From: Marsupella aquatica
Taxonomy: Eukaryota > Marchantiophyta
DNA: 64,000 bases
Assembly (NCBI GenBank): GCA_973895155.1
Contig: OZ316892.1
Span: 682,001 to 746,000, forward strand
Direction: 5' to 3'
Positions within the stretch are counted from its first letter, which is position 1. The number at the start of each line of letters is the position of its first letter. The position numbers were made by a program, and so were the translations under genes. The notes beneath the pieces were generated by a model that saw only the letters and a program-made list of their open reading frames with translations, was not told the origin of the DNA and made no database searches. Positions 33,914 through 46,100 of this stretch are shown one piece after another.

Positions 33914-35050
33914 CTCTAAATTCAAATAATCTACATGTATCGCAGCTTGTGCTTTTCCTCTCTCAGCTTTAGCATTTCATGTTCCACACCCGTCCTCTCG
34001 ATATCCCGCTCCACCGTAGCTACTGTGAGCTCCTCCATTCGTTCGGATACGGATTGCTCTCGCAGCTCTGGTGCACTAAAGTCTGGCTCGTACGTCAGCC
34101 AGATCACCCCGGATTGCGGTTATCTGCAACTCTTTCTCGCTGAAATTCGTGTCACCTTGACGAGCAGCCAGTACTAATGTTCCCGCCAATTTCTTCCTCC
34201 AGCATTAATACCTTAGAACCACAAAGTACCAAGCTCTCTCCCGACTGAACAAATACCAAGCTTTCTTCCTTCGACAGTCGAGACTTCGTGACAGAGCACC
34301 TCGAGTCCATCCCTCACATTGCTCATGAAGAATTCCAGGCTCTCCGCACATGCATCTGGCGAAGGGAACTTGCTTTCATCACAACATATTTAGCGCCCCG
34401 TTGTACGCTGAATATATAAATCTAAATTATATATGACGGATATTAGTATATTGTTGTTCGTCTTTCACTCACACCTCGTGTAAAAATCAGCTCGGCATTG
34501 TAATTTCTGAGGCTCAATTCCACCACCCCAAGTTGTTGCTTTAGATTTCCCTGTTTCTAGAGCATGAATGGACTTCCAAACAGGCTTCTGGAATTCGTGA
34601 CTTTCTTCCGGTTGACGTTGCAGCCTTGACACCTCTGAGGGGGCAATATGTTTTGTTACCTGAATTTTGTTCTCAAGAGGAAAAACACACTATCTCCCAC
34701 AAATCTCATGATCGTTGTGCTTCTAAAAGCTCCCTACACAATCCTTCATGTTCTACTCGTGTCTTCTCGAGCTTCTGTTGCAGTCTCTCGTGCTCTTCCC
34801 GGCCTTAAACGAGCTCGTCCAGTGGCTCGTGTCGATCTTGTGCTTTTTCAAACGTCTCGTCGCTCGCAGCATATCGCAAATTAGTAACTGGTGTTGGTCA
34901 GCGATGTTCGAGGACTGGCGATTTGTCATCTTCCTTATTAAGCTTCTTCAACGCAGTCGGCAATAAATCTACAGTACTTGTCTGCCAATCCGTTCAAAAG
35001 TAACTCCACAACATCAACGAGCTGAGGAATCCTTACGCCAAAAGTCCGAC
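33914..35050 (-). pseudogene. Decayed upstream part of the kinesin-12 gene
   Basis: Coiled-coil text continues upstream of the open exon but with broken phase. One block reads ELQITAIRGDLADVRARL, stops, and resumes in another frame as SERMEELTVATVERDIER; it then meets stops near 33930. Further up come DETFEKAQDRHEPLDELV, a stop, and EEHERLQQKLEKTRVEHEG. The first block aligns with the start of a repeat unit inside the intact exon. The extent at the right is uncertain; a segment with LVDVVELLLNGLADK at about 34990-35040 could belong to it. Confidence 0.6.
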
Positions 35051-36261
35051 AAGTTGCCCCTCTGCAGCACACAGCAGCCCGCTCCTTTTCTTTGGTTTTT
35101 GAATTCTCAAACCACTGAATGCTACAGGATTGGACCAATCCATGCTACTCACAAACATTCTGATAAACTGATTAAACACATATTTTACGTTCGACATCAG
35201 ACAATCTTTTTTTGGAAAATGATGCTCCCACCACAACGTTGGTTTTTGAAAACACACATGTACCACATTTACCAAAATTTGAATTTAAATCTAATAACTT
35301 GACGTTCATAAATTCAAACAAATAATAGCTTTGAGGATGTGCTAGAAGAGCAGGTAAGTTACACTTCCATCAAAGTAAGAGAGTTTTGGCCATTTTTATT
35401 GAGTTATTCATCATGGAAGTAGAGGGGTAAATTCTATTAGAATAATTTTCATTGTGTTCATATGAAATATTAAGGGTTTTTTGCCTCCTCCTTCTCTACT
35501 CACCTTGCAGGTGAAAAATTAAATTATCATCAGACTCATAATCATCAAGATGGACCACCAAAGTGTGGTCCAAGGGAGCTCTGTGTCCAACATGTAGTCC
35601 ATCTGGGCTTTACTTCCCTCTTTTTAGCCCTGAATAAAATATCAGTTTGAATTCCATCCAAAGGAAAGCATACAACAGGGTGGCCAGAAGGGACCAGAGG
35701 TTGGAAGTGCAAAACTAAACTGCCCGCTGAGGGAAGAAGGGTGCACCAGGACAGATTCCCGGACAGATTACAGGCCTTCCAAAAGGCAGACAGCAAACAC
35801 TCCAACGGCAGGAGAAGCACACAGGCCTTCCAAAAGGCAGATAGCAAACACTCTAGCAACAGGAGAAGCACACTCCATATGACTGGCCAGTGCTCAGGTA
35901 TCGGCGAGGTCCGTTCAATGGTTCTCTAATAGAGCTACTTTACTATTGGTCAGGGTTGTGACACTCTTTTAGTTCATTTTTAAAAACGTTTTATATATAC
36001 TTTTTCTGGTTTTGGGGCCTTGATGTGTCTTTTGAATTCCATTCACGAAGACATCATAGAGCAGGGTGACCTCAAGTGCAGCACAAGGGGAGGACCAAAA
36101 GTCATAAGTGCCAAACCAAACTTGCTGCTGGCACCAAGAAAGAGGTGAAAGAAAGTTAACAAGCTACTTAACTCCTGCCAGGAGGAGAAGCACGCCATCA
36201 TTTCTTCCTTAGCAGAATCTAAATCAAGCTCGGGGGTTTCACTTTCACAAAAATAACACAT
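35051..36261. repeat. Intergenic DNA with a 51-bp tandem duplication
   Basis: CAGGCCTTCCAAAAGGCAGA begins units at 35771 and 35822 (period 51), each ending in GGAGAAGCACA. Relatives of the flanking sequence (AGCAGGGTG ... AAGTGC ... GGAGGAGAAGCAC) recur near 36060-36195, so this is a small dispersed repeat family. No gene is seen. Confidence 0.6.
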
Positions 36262-37790
36262 CACGTGCGACGAAGTATAGGGTCATTTTATTGGTTCAAC
36301 GGAAGACTTAAGAATTTTATGAGAAGAACAATATGGTCTTTAAATCCAATTTTGAGACTTACAAGAACATTAGGGTCCTTATCACCAAATTTTTGGAAAG
36401 TTTTGGGGGTTTAGGGTACATTTTTGGGGGTCCGAGGCCAAAAAATGTTGCAGGTGATGGGGAGGCATCCATATAGTGAGACCCCTGAGAAATCAAGCTC
36501 CTTTCAATCTACCAGAGGCTGAGGCTACAATGTGAAATGTTCTGCAATGGGCTTTGCTTCTTTTGGGGGCCGTTAGGGGGGGAGGGGCATAACAAGAAGT
36601 ATATATAAGACTGGCGGGGTTTTATGAAGTGGGTCCGTGATAGAGTTATTTTATGATTGACCAGATCTGCATTGAGGCCTATAATCCTGAATCAAGACAT
36701 TCAAACTAAATTCATGGCGGACAAGGTGGGATAATGTTGGGGATCTAATTGAACAACATGACAGCAAAGGAACCAGCATACACAATGAATCAACACTGAC
36801 AAGGAGAGTATGTGGTTCAACCCATCTGGGCTACGTCCACGGCCGTGAGAGAAGAATCAATATGAGCATAACAATACATCCACCTTAGTCTACCTCCCCA
36901 AACTCCACTATGACCTGATCTCTCTCACCCTCCAACTGAACCTCTCCACAAAAGACTGGACTCTCAAATGTACATGAGCACACATTTAAGTTCCCCTTGG
37001 GTATACCCAGTCCCATGGTATATGGGACTTAGAACTCAAATGAGTGCTCTCCTAGTTTGCTAAAGCCTAACTAGTACTATATAAATAGATTAATTATACT
37101 AGGGACATAACCTAGCAGACAAGAGGAACTTGTAACATATCTGTCCATGCGGACCTCCCAAAGCTCTGGATATGTCCCATAATCAAAAACCATATCTAGA
37201 TAAGTCTTTCCTGTTGTTACGTGCCTGCGTGGATCCTAACTCAATATCTGGCCCAATCCTTCCATAGATAAACTCCCAGTCAATATCATGATTTTTGTAT
37301 GATGGCATGTGTGTTGGACCTTGTGTGCTCAATGAAGTGGGAGCTCCGGTCTTTCCAAATATTTGAGCATTCAATGGCCTGTGTGATGTGCCACAACTTT
37401 TCTAGGACATCCCACTCCTCAGGTAGCTAGGGTTCAAACACAAAGTTGTGGATTGGCTATGGGCTGAAGCTTGCAGGACCAACTGGTGTGTGATGCCAAC
37501 CTGAGAGTGTATTGAGCTCAATTTCAAATCGATCAGCTGAGAAACCAGGCAACTTCATATACAATGTACCAGGTCAAATTCCCAAAGTGTACAGTCCTTG
37601 CTTGGGGTCCTCACTTCTTTTCTTCCGACCCATCACGCGCAAATAAGTATAGGGTTTTTTTATTGGGTTTAGTGAAATACTTTTAAATTTTTGTTGAAGA
37701 ACATTAGGGTTATTTTAATCTAATTTTGAGAATTATAAGAATCATAGGGTTTTTTAAAACCAAATATGGGAATATTCTTGGAATATTCCA
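36262..37790. repeat. Pair of dispersed repeats in intergenic DNA
   Basis: The block 36262-36420 and the block 37631-37790 share the order CACG-GC-A-TAAGTATAGGG, TTTTATTGG, AGAACA-TA-GGTTTTAATC, AATTTTGAGA-TTA-AAGAA and ACCAAAT. They are diverged copies about 1.37 kb apart in the same orientation and may be the ends of an old element, but no coding sequence between them is recognisable. Confidence 0.5.
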
Positions 37791-38064
37791 TGAAGTTAGG
37801 GGTAAAACAATTCCTAAAAAAAACTTTATTGACTTAACTTTTAGGGTGTTTATTCCCCCAAAACTTCGAGCGTGATATGAGACATCCCTTGGATTGAGGC
37901 CCCCGAGAGTCCTTGAAGTCCCCAATCAGGTGAGATTCGTCACGGATAAGAGCTTCCATGGACAATGACCCCATTGCTTTCTCATTGTCTGAATCAAACA
38001 CTAGCACGGTGCTGAGGTCGCAATCAGATTCTAATATGCAATTGCAAATTCTTGGGACCAATTG

Positions 38065-38106
38065 ACTATGGAGGATGTTCTCACTGTTAAGAACATCCTC
38101 CATAGT
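38065..38106. other. Perfect 17-bp inverted repeat (hairpin)
   Basis: ACTATGGAGGATGTTCT at 38065-38081 is followed by an 8-base loop and by its exact complement AGAACATCCTCCATAGT at 38090-38106. It lies within an open but unrecognised minus-strand frame of 177 codons (37834-38367). Transcribed from either strand it would form a stable stem, though shorter than a usual plant miRNA precursor. Confidence 0.85.
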
Positions 38107-40970
38107 AACACAACCAACTCTAGTTATCCAAGGTTGGGGATTAGACAGGCACTTGGCTTGGTTGTCTTGTGTGTAATTGAGGTTTGGTCTCCAAAACAGC
38201 AAGGTCCCCCACTCCAAATGTCTTGGTGTAGAAGGAGGCAACTTACTGTTTTTTATGACATTCCACCCCATGCAAATGTTGGTCCATACCTTCAATCCTC
38301 CAAAATGTACCATGGAGCAAATGACATCGAGACATATTTGGGGGTTTGCAACATGAGTGATGCTCACTCATTTTCTAGATTGAGATTTCATCCCATCTGT
38401 TAGTTAGTGTGACCCTTTTTTCTTGATTGTAAAAGAGTTCTGCTGGCCGCTTTGAGCAGCTCAATTTGCCTGAGCCTGCATGGCAATTAGTGGGTCCCAG
38501 TGATAGTGACATGTGCGCTAAATTTTTGTGGCCAAAGTTGAAATCACCTTGCAAAGGTGGACTAAACTTTTGGCCGCTTTGTCTATTGAATTGAGTGTGT
38601 TCCCCACACCGGCCCCTCTGTTAGTCTCATGCCTGGAAGCCTAGACCCTAAAGCTAGATTCAGGCTGAAACTGGCCCACTCATTTTGATCTGGAATAAGT
38701 GTGACTGCCCAGTCCGATGGTTCCTGTAAAGCCCCTTTTAGATATTAAAGGTCATTCTATCCTTCCCTATGTGTTCTTGACTTGTAGCGACATTGTTTGT
38801 GCATAAAGTTTATATGGGACCTTGGTCTTCGAATCAAGTGTAATTTCAAGGAAACTAGAATAGCAACCTCACTTGATTCTTAAATAGAGAGGACTGGATT
38901 CTCTTGATGTGGAATGTACTGGGGAATGTGCTTTAAGAAAAATTAGAAAGAGGATTCTCTCCAAGCTTGGAAGCAGGACATGGTCAAGTAGATTGAATTG
39001 AGCTGCTTAATTATTTTGTTGACCAGGAAACACATTGGGAGCAAGTTTACACTGCACCCAAATCATGCCATAGAATCACAAATGTGGAGGATTGCGCATA
39101 GGCTAGAGGCCCAACAAAGATTTAAAGAAAGAGCAGGGCCATCAGATGGGTTATGATGATTACTTTGCAGCAGATTGTGCGTCCACATTAGACACAGATC
39201 TTTTCTGCATTTTGTGAGGGGGTTGAATTAGCCTATGCCTCAAGGGTCTACAGTCGGAGGGAAACATGTGGGACCCACATAAATTTTATTTATAATTATC
39301 CAAAATTTTATTGAAAACCACTAGATAATTATCTCTTGCCACCCACTCCTCACCTATGTGGCACAATGGTGGCCACCTTCCATGCACAATCCAGGGATCC
39401 TACCTAGTTCTATCCTCCCCTGCACTAACCTTGTTCTAGCAGATACTGTACCTCCTGCCATCAGCTTGCCTGTCCTTGCACTACTCCTTTTTAACCAAAT
39501 TTCTGCCCTAGCTCAATTATAATTACCAATTCTTATCGACACAAATTCTTGGTTGCCAAAAACAGACCTTGGGTGGGGAAGAGAGCAATCCCCATGAGGT
39601 TGCCACTCATCCTTTGGGAAGCCAATGGACAGATGCCATGATGGCTACTTGCCCCAGATTTAAACTGCCACGTTCACCAGGGTTGGGAAGACAATAATGC
39701 ACTTTTTTTTACTTCATTCAAAACATTACTGACTAATTTATATAACTTGTATCCACTTACTTTGGGGACATGGCAATTTAAGCGGGGGTTTAAGGGTGAG
39801 AGTAATGGTACTCCGAGATCCGATGTGTCACGAGCAAAATCTGGAACTGAGAATGCAGCCATGACCATGGACCAGTTTCTTTTACCTTTATAAGTGTCAT
39901 TATGCGCAGGGCCAATCCTCCTTTCATCTTGTGTGTCTTGACTTGAGGAGGAAGAAGGAGAAGTGGCTGCCAATATATTTATTTGTAGGAGCATGAATAG
40001 GGTGTCTTTGTTTTTAAGGGGAAATCTGTGAAACCCCACACACGAAATATAGTCAATCATAACATTTGAACCCAACACTTACCAGTCACTACTCAAATGA
40101 GCTACCAAATAACCATGTCTCTTGCTGTTTCCTATTTTTTGCAGTAAGCTGCTCTAAGAAATGCACATCCACGACCAAACCAAAACTTAATCTCAAGAGT
40201 TAGAGTTTGAGATAGGTTTCAACAAGCTCCCGCAGGCTCCCAACAATTTTTGAATAGGAGCTGACAATTCTCGGCAGATACCAATGCACAAGTCACACGG
40301 AGCAAATGTTGGGGTGGACGCGGGAGCACTGACGGCCTGAGTTGCTGATGGTCACGTTTTACGGAACCGCAGATTTTGGTCTCTGCCCCGACCTGCAACA
40401 TTTGGGTCAGGGGGAAACTTCCAGGAATGAGCTCGTTTGAGGCGCCCTATATTATTGATCTTCTTTGGCACCACCGCACGCTCGCAGCCGTGCCACTACA
40501 GACCGAAATGTGACCAAGTGGGAAAGAAATGCGTCTACGAAACGAAACGAAGGGACATAGATCGAGAAGAATTGCGTCTTTCTCTCTCCCTCTGTATCTG
40601 TGCCTGAAATTGATCCAAATCGTGGCCGGCGGATATACCGGGTGACAGACAGCTAGTTGCCATCATTCATTGCTGTGTTTCTATCTGGTGCACCCATCTT
40701 CTCTATCAGCTTGCCCGCGGTCGATATCCTGCAGCCCATCAGGTGGATCTATTTGTTCAGGTGGATCTATTTGTGGGATCGGGTAGGATGGGATGGTACT
40801 CCTGATTGCCGGCTGAGGTTAATGTAGCTGTAAATCGACTCCTTTTCTGGTGACGGAATGAACTCTACTGATAAGTAGAAGCTTGCATCTGAGTTTGATT
40901 TCCTTCATTTTAAGCGATGCAGGGGGCGCTGATGAATGGAATTTAGTGTACTGAGAGGCTGCATTGCGTC
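38107..40970. other. Intergenic DNA upstream of the coiled-coil gene
   Basis: No gene is supported. A minus-strand frame at 39674-40078 (134 codons, serine-rich middle) is open but shows no recognisable domain. The stretch from about 40440 to 40970, with TCTCTCTCCCTC at 40578, is likely the promoter and leader of the next gene. Confidence 0.4.
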
Positions 40971-43187
40971 ATGATGCCTTCATTTACCCCCAATATTGGG
41001 GCAGACGGCCTCGCCACTGATGTTCCCATAATTTCTTACACCGAGAAGGTTTGCGCCTGGTGCACTCGCCGCTTTCCTTTTCTTTGTTCTGGTTCTTTGG
41101 GTTTCTCCTGGTATAAATTCTCTTACTTTTAGAGGTAACACCGCTTGGGCCTGACCTTTGGATAGGTGGTCGTGTTGGTCTGGTAGACATGCTTCTCACA
41201 ATCTTGAATGTATGCCTTTCGGCATCTGCGATAGATCTGCATCTCACTGCTGTGTCAATTGGATTTTGATTCCTTGCTTTACTGTTTTACAATAAGAGGA
41301 GATGTCTTGCAATTTGTCTGAAATCTTAGTTCACTAGGTTTTGGAACAAATCTTTTGGCATTGATGTCTCCAGCTAAGACATTCTCATATTGTCTCTGTC
41401 ACAGGTGCTCGAAGAGAAAGAGCTGAAGTTGAAGCAGTAAGTCACATCTTGTCATTGCCTTCTTGAAGGATCCTTCAGGTCTGGGACCTTGTGCAAAGGG
41501 AGGGGGAATATATTAAAGTGAGAAGTGGCTTGCTGCGGGCGGGTTGTCCGAGTCACTGGGTCTAGATTACTTGAAGAGATGGGCACTCTTTGGGCATTAT
41601 GTGACCTTAAAATTCAATCCAAATGGGTTTTCGAGCACGATTCCAAGAATTAATTTAGTGTTGTCACTCATTGAAACCTAACTAGAATTTCTCGACCTTC
41701 CGCCGACACATGGTTTGCACTCTAGGGCTCAAGTTGGCAATCAGCTTCCTTTCCCGAAACACCATAAGCGAATCTAATTGAGTGTTTCGATGCAGGTACA
41801 TTCAGGATAATTATTCGAAGATAAGGAACGTAGAAAAGGAGCTAGCAACCCTTGCTTTGGAAGTGAAGCTCACAGCTGGCCCCAAAAAGCTAGGTGAGGA
41901 TGCAAGGCACTCGTCTCGTCATATGCTGTGAAAGTAATTTGCTTCGAGATATTTGTAAGAATCATGTTGCAGTCTACCCAATTTATTGTGGAGTCCTTTC
42001 AATTTCTTTTGTGTATCATACCCTCGCCGTTTATGCTTTCAGCTCTTGAACATCTTCGGAAAAAGGTTGAGGTTGCGACAGAGAAAATCAAGGTTGCAAA
42101 GGTGAAGGAGCAACAGGCCAAAAAGGTTGGTCAAAATTATTGGTACCTAACTTGTACGTCTGTAAAACATTGCTCTAGATCCTCGGCCTCCTGTTTGAAA
42201 TAGATCATCCCACTCTGTATACTGGTGTCATATCGGAGACTGCGAGCTATCATGGCCATCAGAGATCTCCTTTTGTTGGCCTGATAAGCTTGAATTTTGC
42301 CTGTCAATAACGTGAGGATCATATGTGATGATTAGGTTTGGGAAGTGGCAGAGAAGGCCTTGCAGGCAGAGGAGGCGTACAAGCAAAGTCTTTGTGAAGA
42401 CTTGAACAGACTGGTAAGCAATAGTTGCCTCCCAAACATTATGGAGATACCCCACTGCGCAATTAGCTACAAAATTGGTGGAGTTTTGTCACGAACCGTG
42501 AGACGGATTTGAAGCTCAAGTCAAGCGTGCTATCTTTAAGTGTTTTTTGTCATCCCTCTAAACTTGGTCGTGAAAAATGCAATGAAGGTACAAGAGAGCG
42601 CAGCAGCCCAGTATTCCCGGCTTGAAGACTTGTCAATGCGTTTGGAGGCTCTCAATCCTGATCTAAAAGGAACAGCTGCCCAGCTTTTGGGGATTGACAA
42701 CAGAACTGCAAACTCGTCGCAGCAATCACATGCTGTCAATGGACAACAATCTGCACCGGGTGGCAAACACGTGAGTGCCTTCGTTAGTGCTCGTTAGTTC
42801 AACCTTCTTAAACAAGGTGTCATTCTCAACTACTTTTCATACTTTTCAATTCCATTGCAGAGATTTGCAAGAATTAGGTAAGTACAACTTAGTCCAACTG
42901 CCCGATAATTTGAGAATCTTTCTCAGGGAGAAAATGTGACAACGGAGCACCCACCACAACTCAGCAAAGATATGAATGGCAACGTGTCTGAACTTAGACC
43001 TACACATTCGGGGACTGACAGTCAAGAGAAACCCTCGGTACTACGAGCTCAACATGTATCCCTTGAGAGAGGCCGGGGAAAGACCTCTGGTGGCCGAGCC
43101 AAGGCGGCATTAGTCTTGCAGGGATCAAAGCACAACGCAGCTGGTGGCTGGAATGGAGCTGGATTTGATGTCGATGAAAACTCGTGA
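40971..43187 (+). CDS. Conserved plant coiled-coil protein (RAB6-interacting-golgin-like), seven exons
   Basis: Exons 40971-41048, 41405-41436, 41796-41893, 42043-42125, 42336-42413, 42588-42770 and 42927-43187 join in phase with GT/AG ends to give 270 residues. The core (residues about 25-150) is charged coiled coil: EKVLEEKELKLKQYIQDNY, VEKELATLALEVKLTAGPKK, LEHLRKKVEVATEKI and LVQESAAAQYSRLEDLSMRLE. The C-terminus is Gln/Ser-rich and ends GGWNGAGFDVD, a pattern I associate with a small plant family sometimes annotated as RAB6-interacting golgin. Its function is not established and the golgin label is tentative. A 17-nt segment at 42861-42877 has perfect splice borders; including it would end the protein after eight or nine new residues. 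Confidence 0.72.
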
Positions 43188-46100
43188 TAAAATCTTTGCA
43201 GTGTACGAATCCCTGGAGCCGGGAATGCTGTAACTGTGCTTTGAGCACCAGGCTTTTGGGCTGTAGGCCTCCTGCCTCCTGACTCTTCAAGGCAGACCGT
43301 GAACAGGGGCGTCACAGGTAATTTGGTGACTAATTGTGGGAGGATCTTCACTCCTTTCCGCATAATTATTTATCTCAGGAACCGGAGATATTGGGGAATA
43401 ATGTAAGCTGATGAAGTCAACTACAAATAGGGCAAGTGTGTCAAAGACTCATTTAATCGTTCTTTCACGTTTAGGGTTGGAGTCATCTCAACGTGCACAG
43501 TTACTTAGATAGCTTATTGAGAAGCATCCGCTTTGAGTGCAAAATAGTCTACTCTTCATAATCTGATGTGATTTGATCTTCAATAAAGCGATAGAGTTAA
43601 GAATTCTGTCAAATAATGCTTTGGACGCTTTGAAAGAAATGATTAAAATATCTGGACGTCCTCGAATTCTAAAGCTGTTTGAAAGTTGAAGGAAGCAACT
43701 CCTATGGTATCTTGGATCTGCGCCACCTGTAAATAAAGTGGGAGTTTATCTGTCCATGGGCTGGAGTCGTGGTTTTGTAACGAAATGTTACGGGACTTAA
43801 GCAAACCTTCCGTCTGGAGTTGAGACCAAGATAGATGCCGTTGCGCATCGGTCTTCCAAATGTACAAGCCCACGTTGCCGAGTACCAATTGGCATCCATG
43901 TCCATCCACGGCTCAGATTCGAATCACTGGACACACTGATACTCTGTCAATTGCCATGCTTTGAACATTTTGAATCAATATGCACAGGATTCTGATTTTT
44001 AGGAAGCACGATTAGGATTTGGAGTGGGTGTTGTTCTGTTTTATTGAGTCCCTTTAATGAACTTCTTCAAGTGTTATCCAGTTATATTTTATCTGTACGC
44101 TTTACCCAACATTTTATGTGCAAATATCCAACATCCTGAAGTTTGCGAATTTAATCCAAAGCATCCAAAGCACCCCAAGGTACTCGAGACCACCTAAGAC
44201 CGATTGTTTGGAAAAGATGTGATTTCCCCCAAAGACTGAATGATGTGGACATTGCAGAAAGTAGAATTAAAGTACTGCGTAGAAACGACTTCAGACAACG
44301 ATTGAATTCTTGAAGACTGACTGATTTCTAGTTTCCAAGCTTGTCAGTGATCGTCTCTCAATCTGGGCTCGGCACACTTATCTCTCTATAAATTACCATC
44401 GTTTACCGATGTTAAGAAAGATGATTGGTGGTTCCAGAACACTTTGTATGCCATCACAGGCCCAACCGTCTGAATGACACAACTTCCGCAGTCTCCCAGC
44501 GTTCAGCCTTGTCCCAAGATTTGGCATTTACGGCCACCTCAGTCAAGTAATGTTACACTCGTTCAAGAGGGATAAGGGCCTTGTGAGTGACCTCGGCCTA
44601 ACTTGCAATGTTTTCATTCAGTACTTAGTTCTGCCCTCAGTTACTTGGTGGCTGTACCTATGTTGATCACGGCAGACTTGACCTCCCCATTCTTACTGCT
44701 CTTCAAGCAAAAGTAAGTTTATCCACAGATCGTTTTGATACCGGAACAGCCAGCATCTGCAAGTGAAATGGGTTGGAAGGATCGAGGCACTGTAATCTAA
44801 TAGACTATGAGGGGTAGGGACTAGTAAACATTACATAGATGGTGCATTATCAGAATTGAAATAAATGCCTCACAAAATTATCACAAAAACTCCTATTTGT
44901 GAGGGATTCTGGAGACCGTACATACTTGGACCATTCCAGCAGCATACTTCCCTGCCTCCCCGGAAGATGCACAGCAGTTTCGAATCGGATAGGCAGTTCT
45001 CAATACTGATACATCAGTGTTCACTTGAATGGTGTGAGATTGTATCTGCGATCCCTTGGGAGCACTTCTGGCTGAATGTCATTAATTCCTCCTCTACCAG
45101 GATCACGCTTGTGTAACAGAATTCTGTAGGACATGGGGAAAGAGGGAGACCAAAAATTGTACATACTTTCTAGTCTACTTAAAATCTCAAGCGAATTTTG
45201 TTTTCTGGCTTCTTATACTTTGTTTTCCTTGCCCCAATCGATGATCTGGGGACTTTAGAGTCAGTTGCTTGATTCATTCTCCATCTCTTCATTCCTACAT
45301 GTCTCATTTTGAAATGAGACATTCCTACAGGGCTCAGGGACTGCACCAACGAGGGCGATATTGTCTAGGACATGGTCATAGTACGAGAGTGTTTCTTGCA
45401 GTACATGAAATAATCTGTATCCTAATCGCAACAACCTGTCAGATTAATTTTGACGAGCTAGCAACCCCCTGGAGTTATTCACAAAAATCTCAACCCACGG
45501 TAATCTTTCAGATTAGGGAGTAGAACACACCGGAAATTTTAGGATAGCTGTGCACATAGAGCTGAAATGACGCATGGATTCGGCTATAGAAACCGCTTTT
45601 TCCCAAGTCAATTATCATCAAGCTGCCTTCGCAAACGCACACTCCACATATAACGAAACTAATGCAACAGCCTTCTAACCTGCAGCTTCTTCTTATCTTT
45701 TTCCACAGCTGAATTCGAATGGAATCGCAGGGGAGCCCGCTCCTGAGCTGCTACTGCTACCAGGCAGGCAGTTACATGGTAAGGGATCATGGAAAGAAGT
45801 TCCAAGGCTGGAGTTGCATGGCAAGGGGATATAATATAATTATAATTAAGTTGCATGGCAAGGGGATATAATATAATTATAATTAAGTACGCTGCTATAA
45901 AGTGGAAACAGTTATATGATCCTGCCAAAGAACAAAAGGCGTCAAACCTGGAAACCAGAAACAAGAAGCGCGAAACCTGGAGACAGCGTGAAACCTGGAG
46001 AAAGGAACCCAAAATAATACCGAAAAGCTGGCATATTGGCATTGGCATCAATTAGAAGGTTGTTGTCCCAGCCTACTGTAGCAAGGATTGTGGAATGCAA

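Noticed and set aside
34938-35050. Possible kinesin motor fragment (LVDVVELLLNGLADK on the minus strand)
   Set aside because: It resembles the stretch before SSRSH in motors, but SSRSH and all other motor motifs are missing and the following residues do not fit, so I do not use it as evidence for a motor.
37834-38367. Minus-strand frame of 177 codons as a gene
   Set aside because: It shows no domain or homology signal that I recognise, has no splice partners, and contains the perfect hairpin; length alone is not enough.
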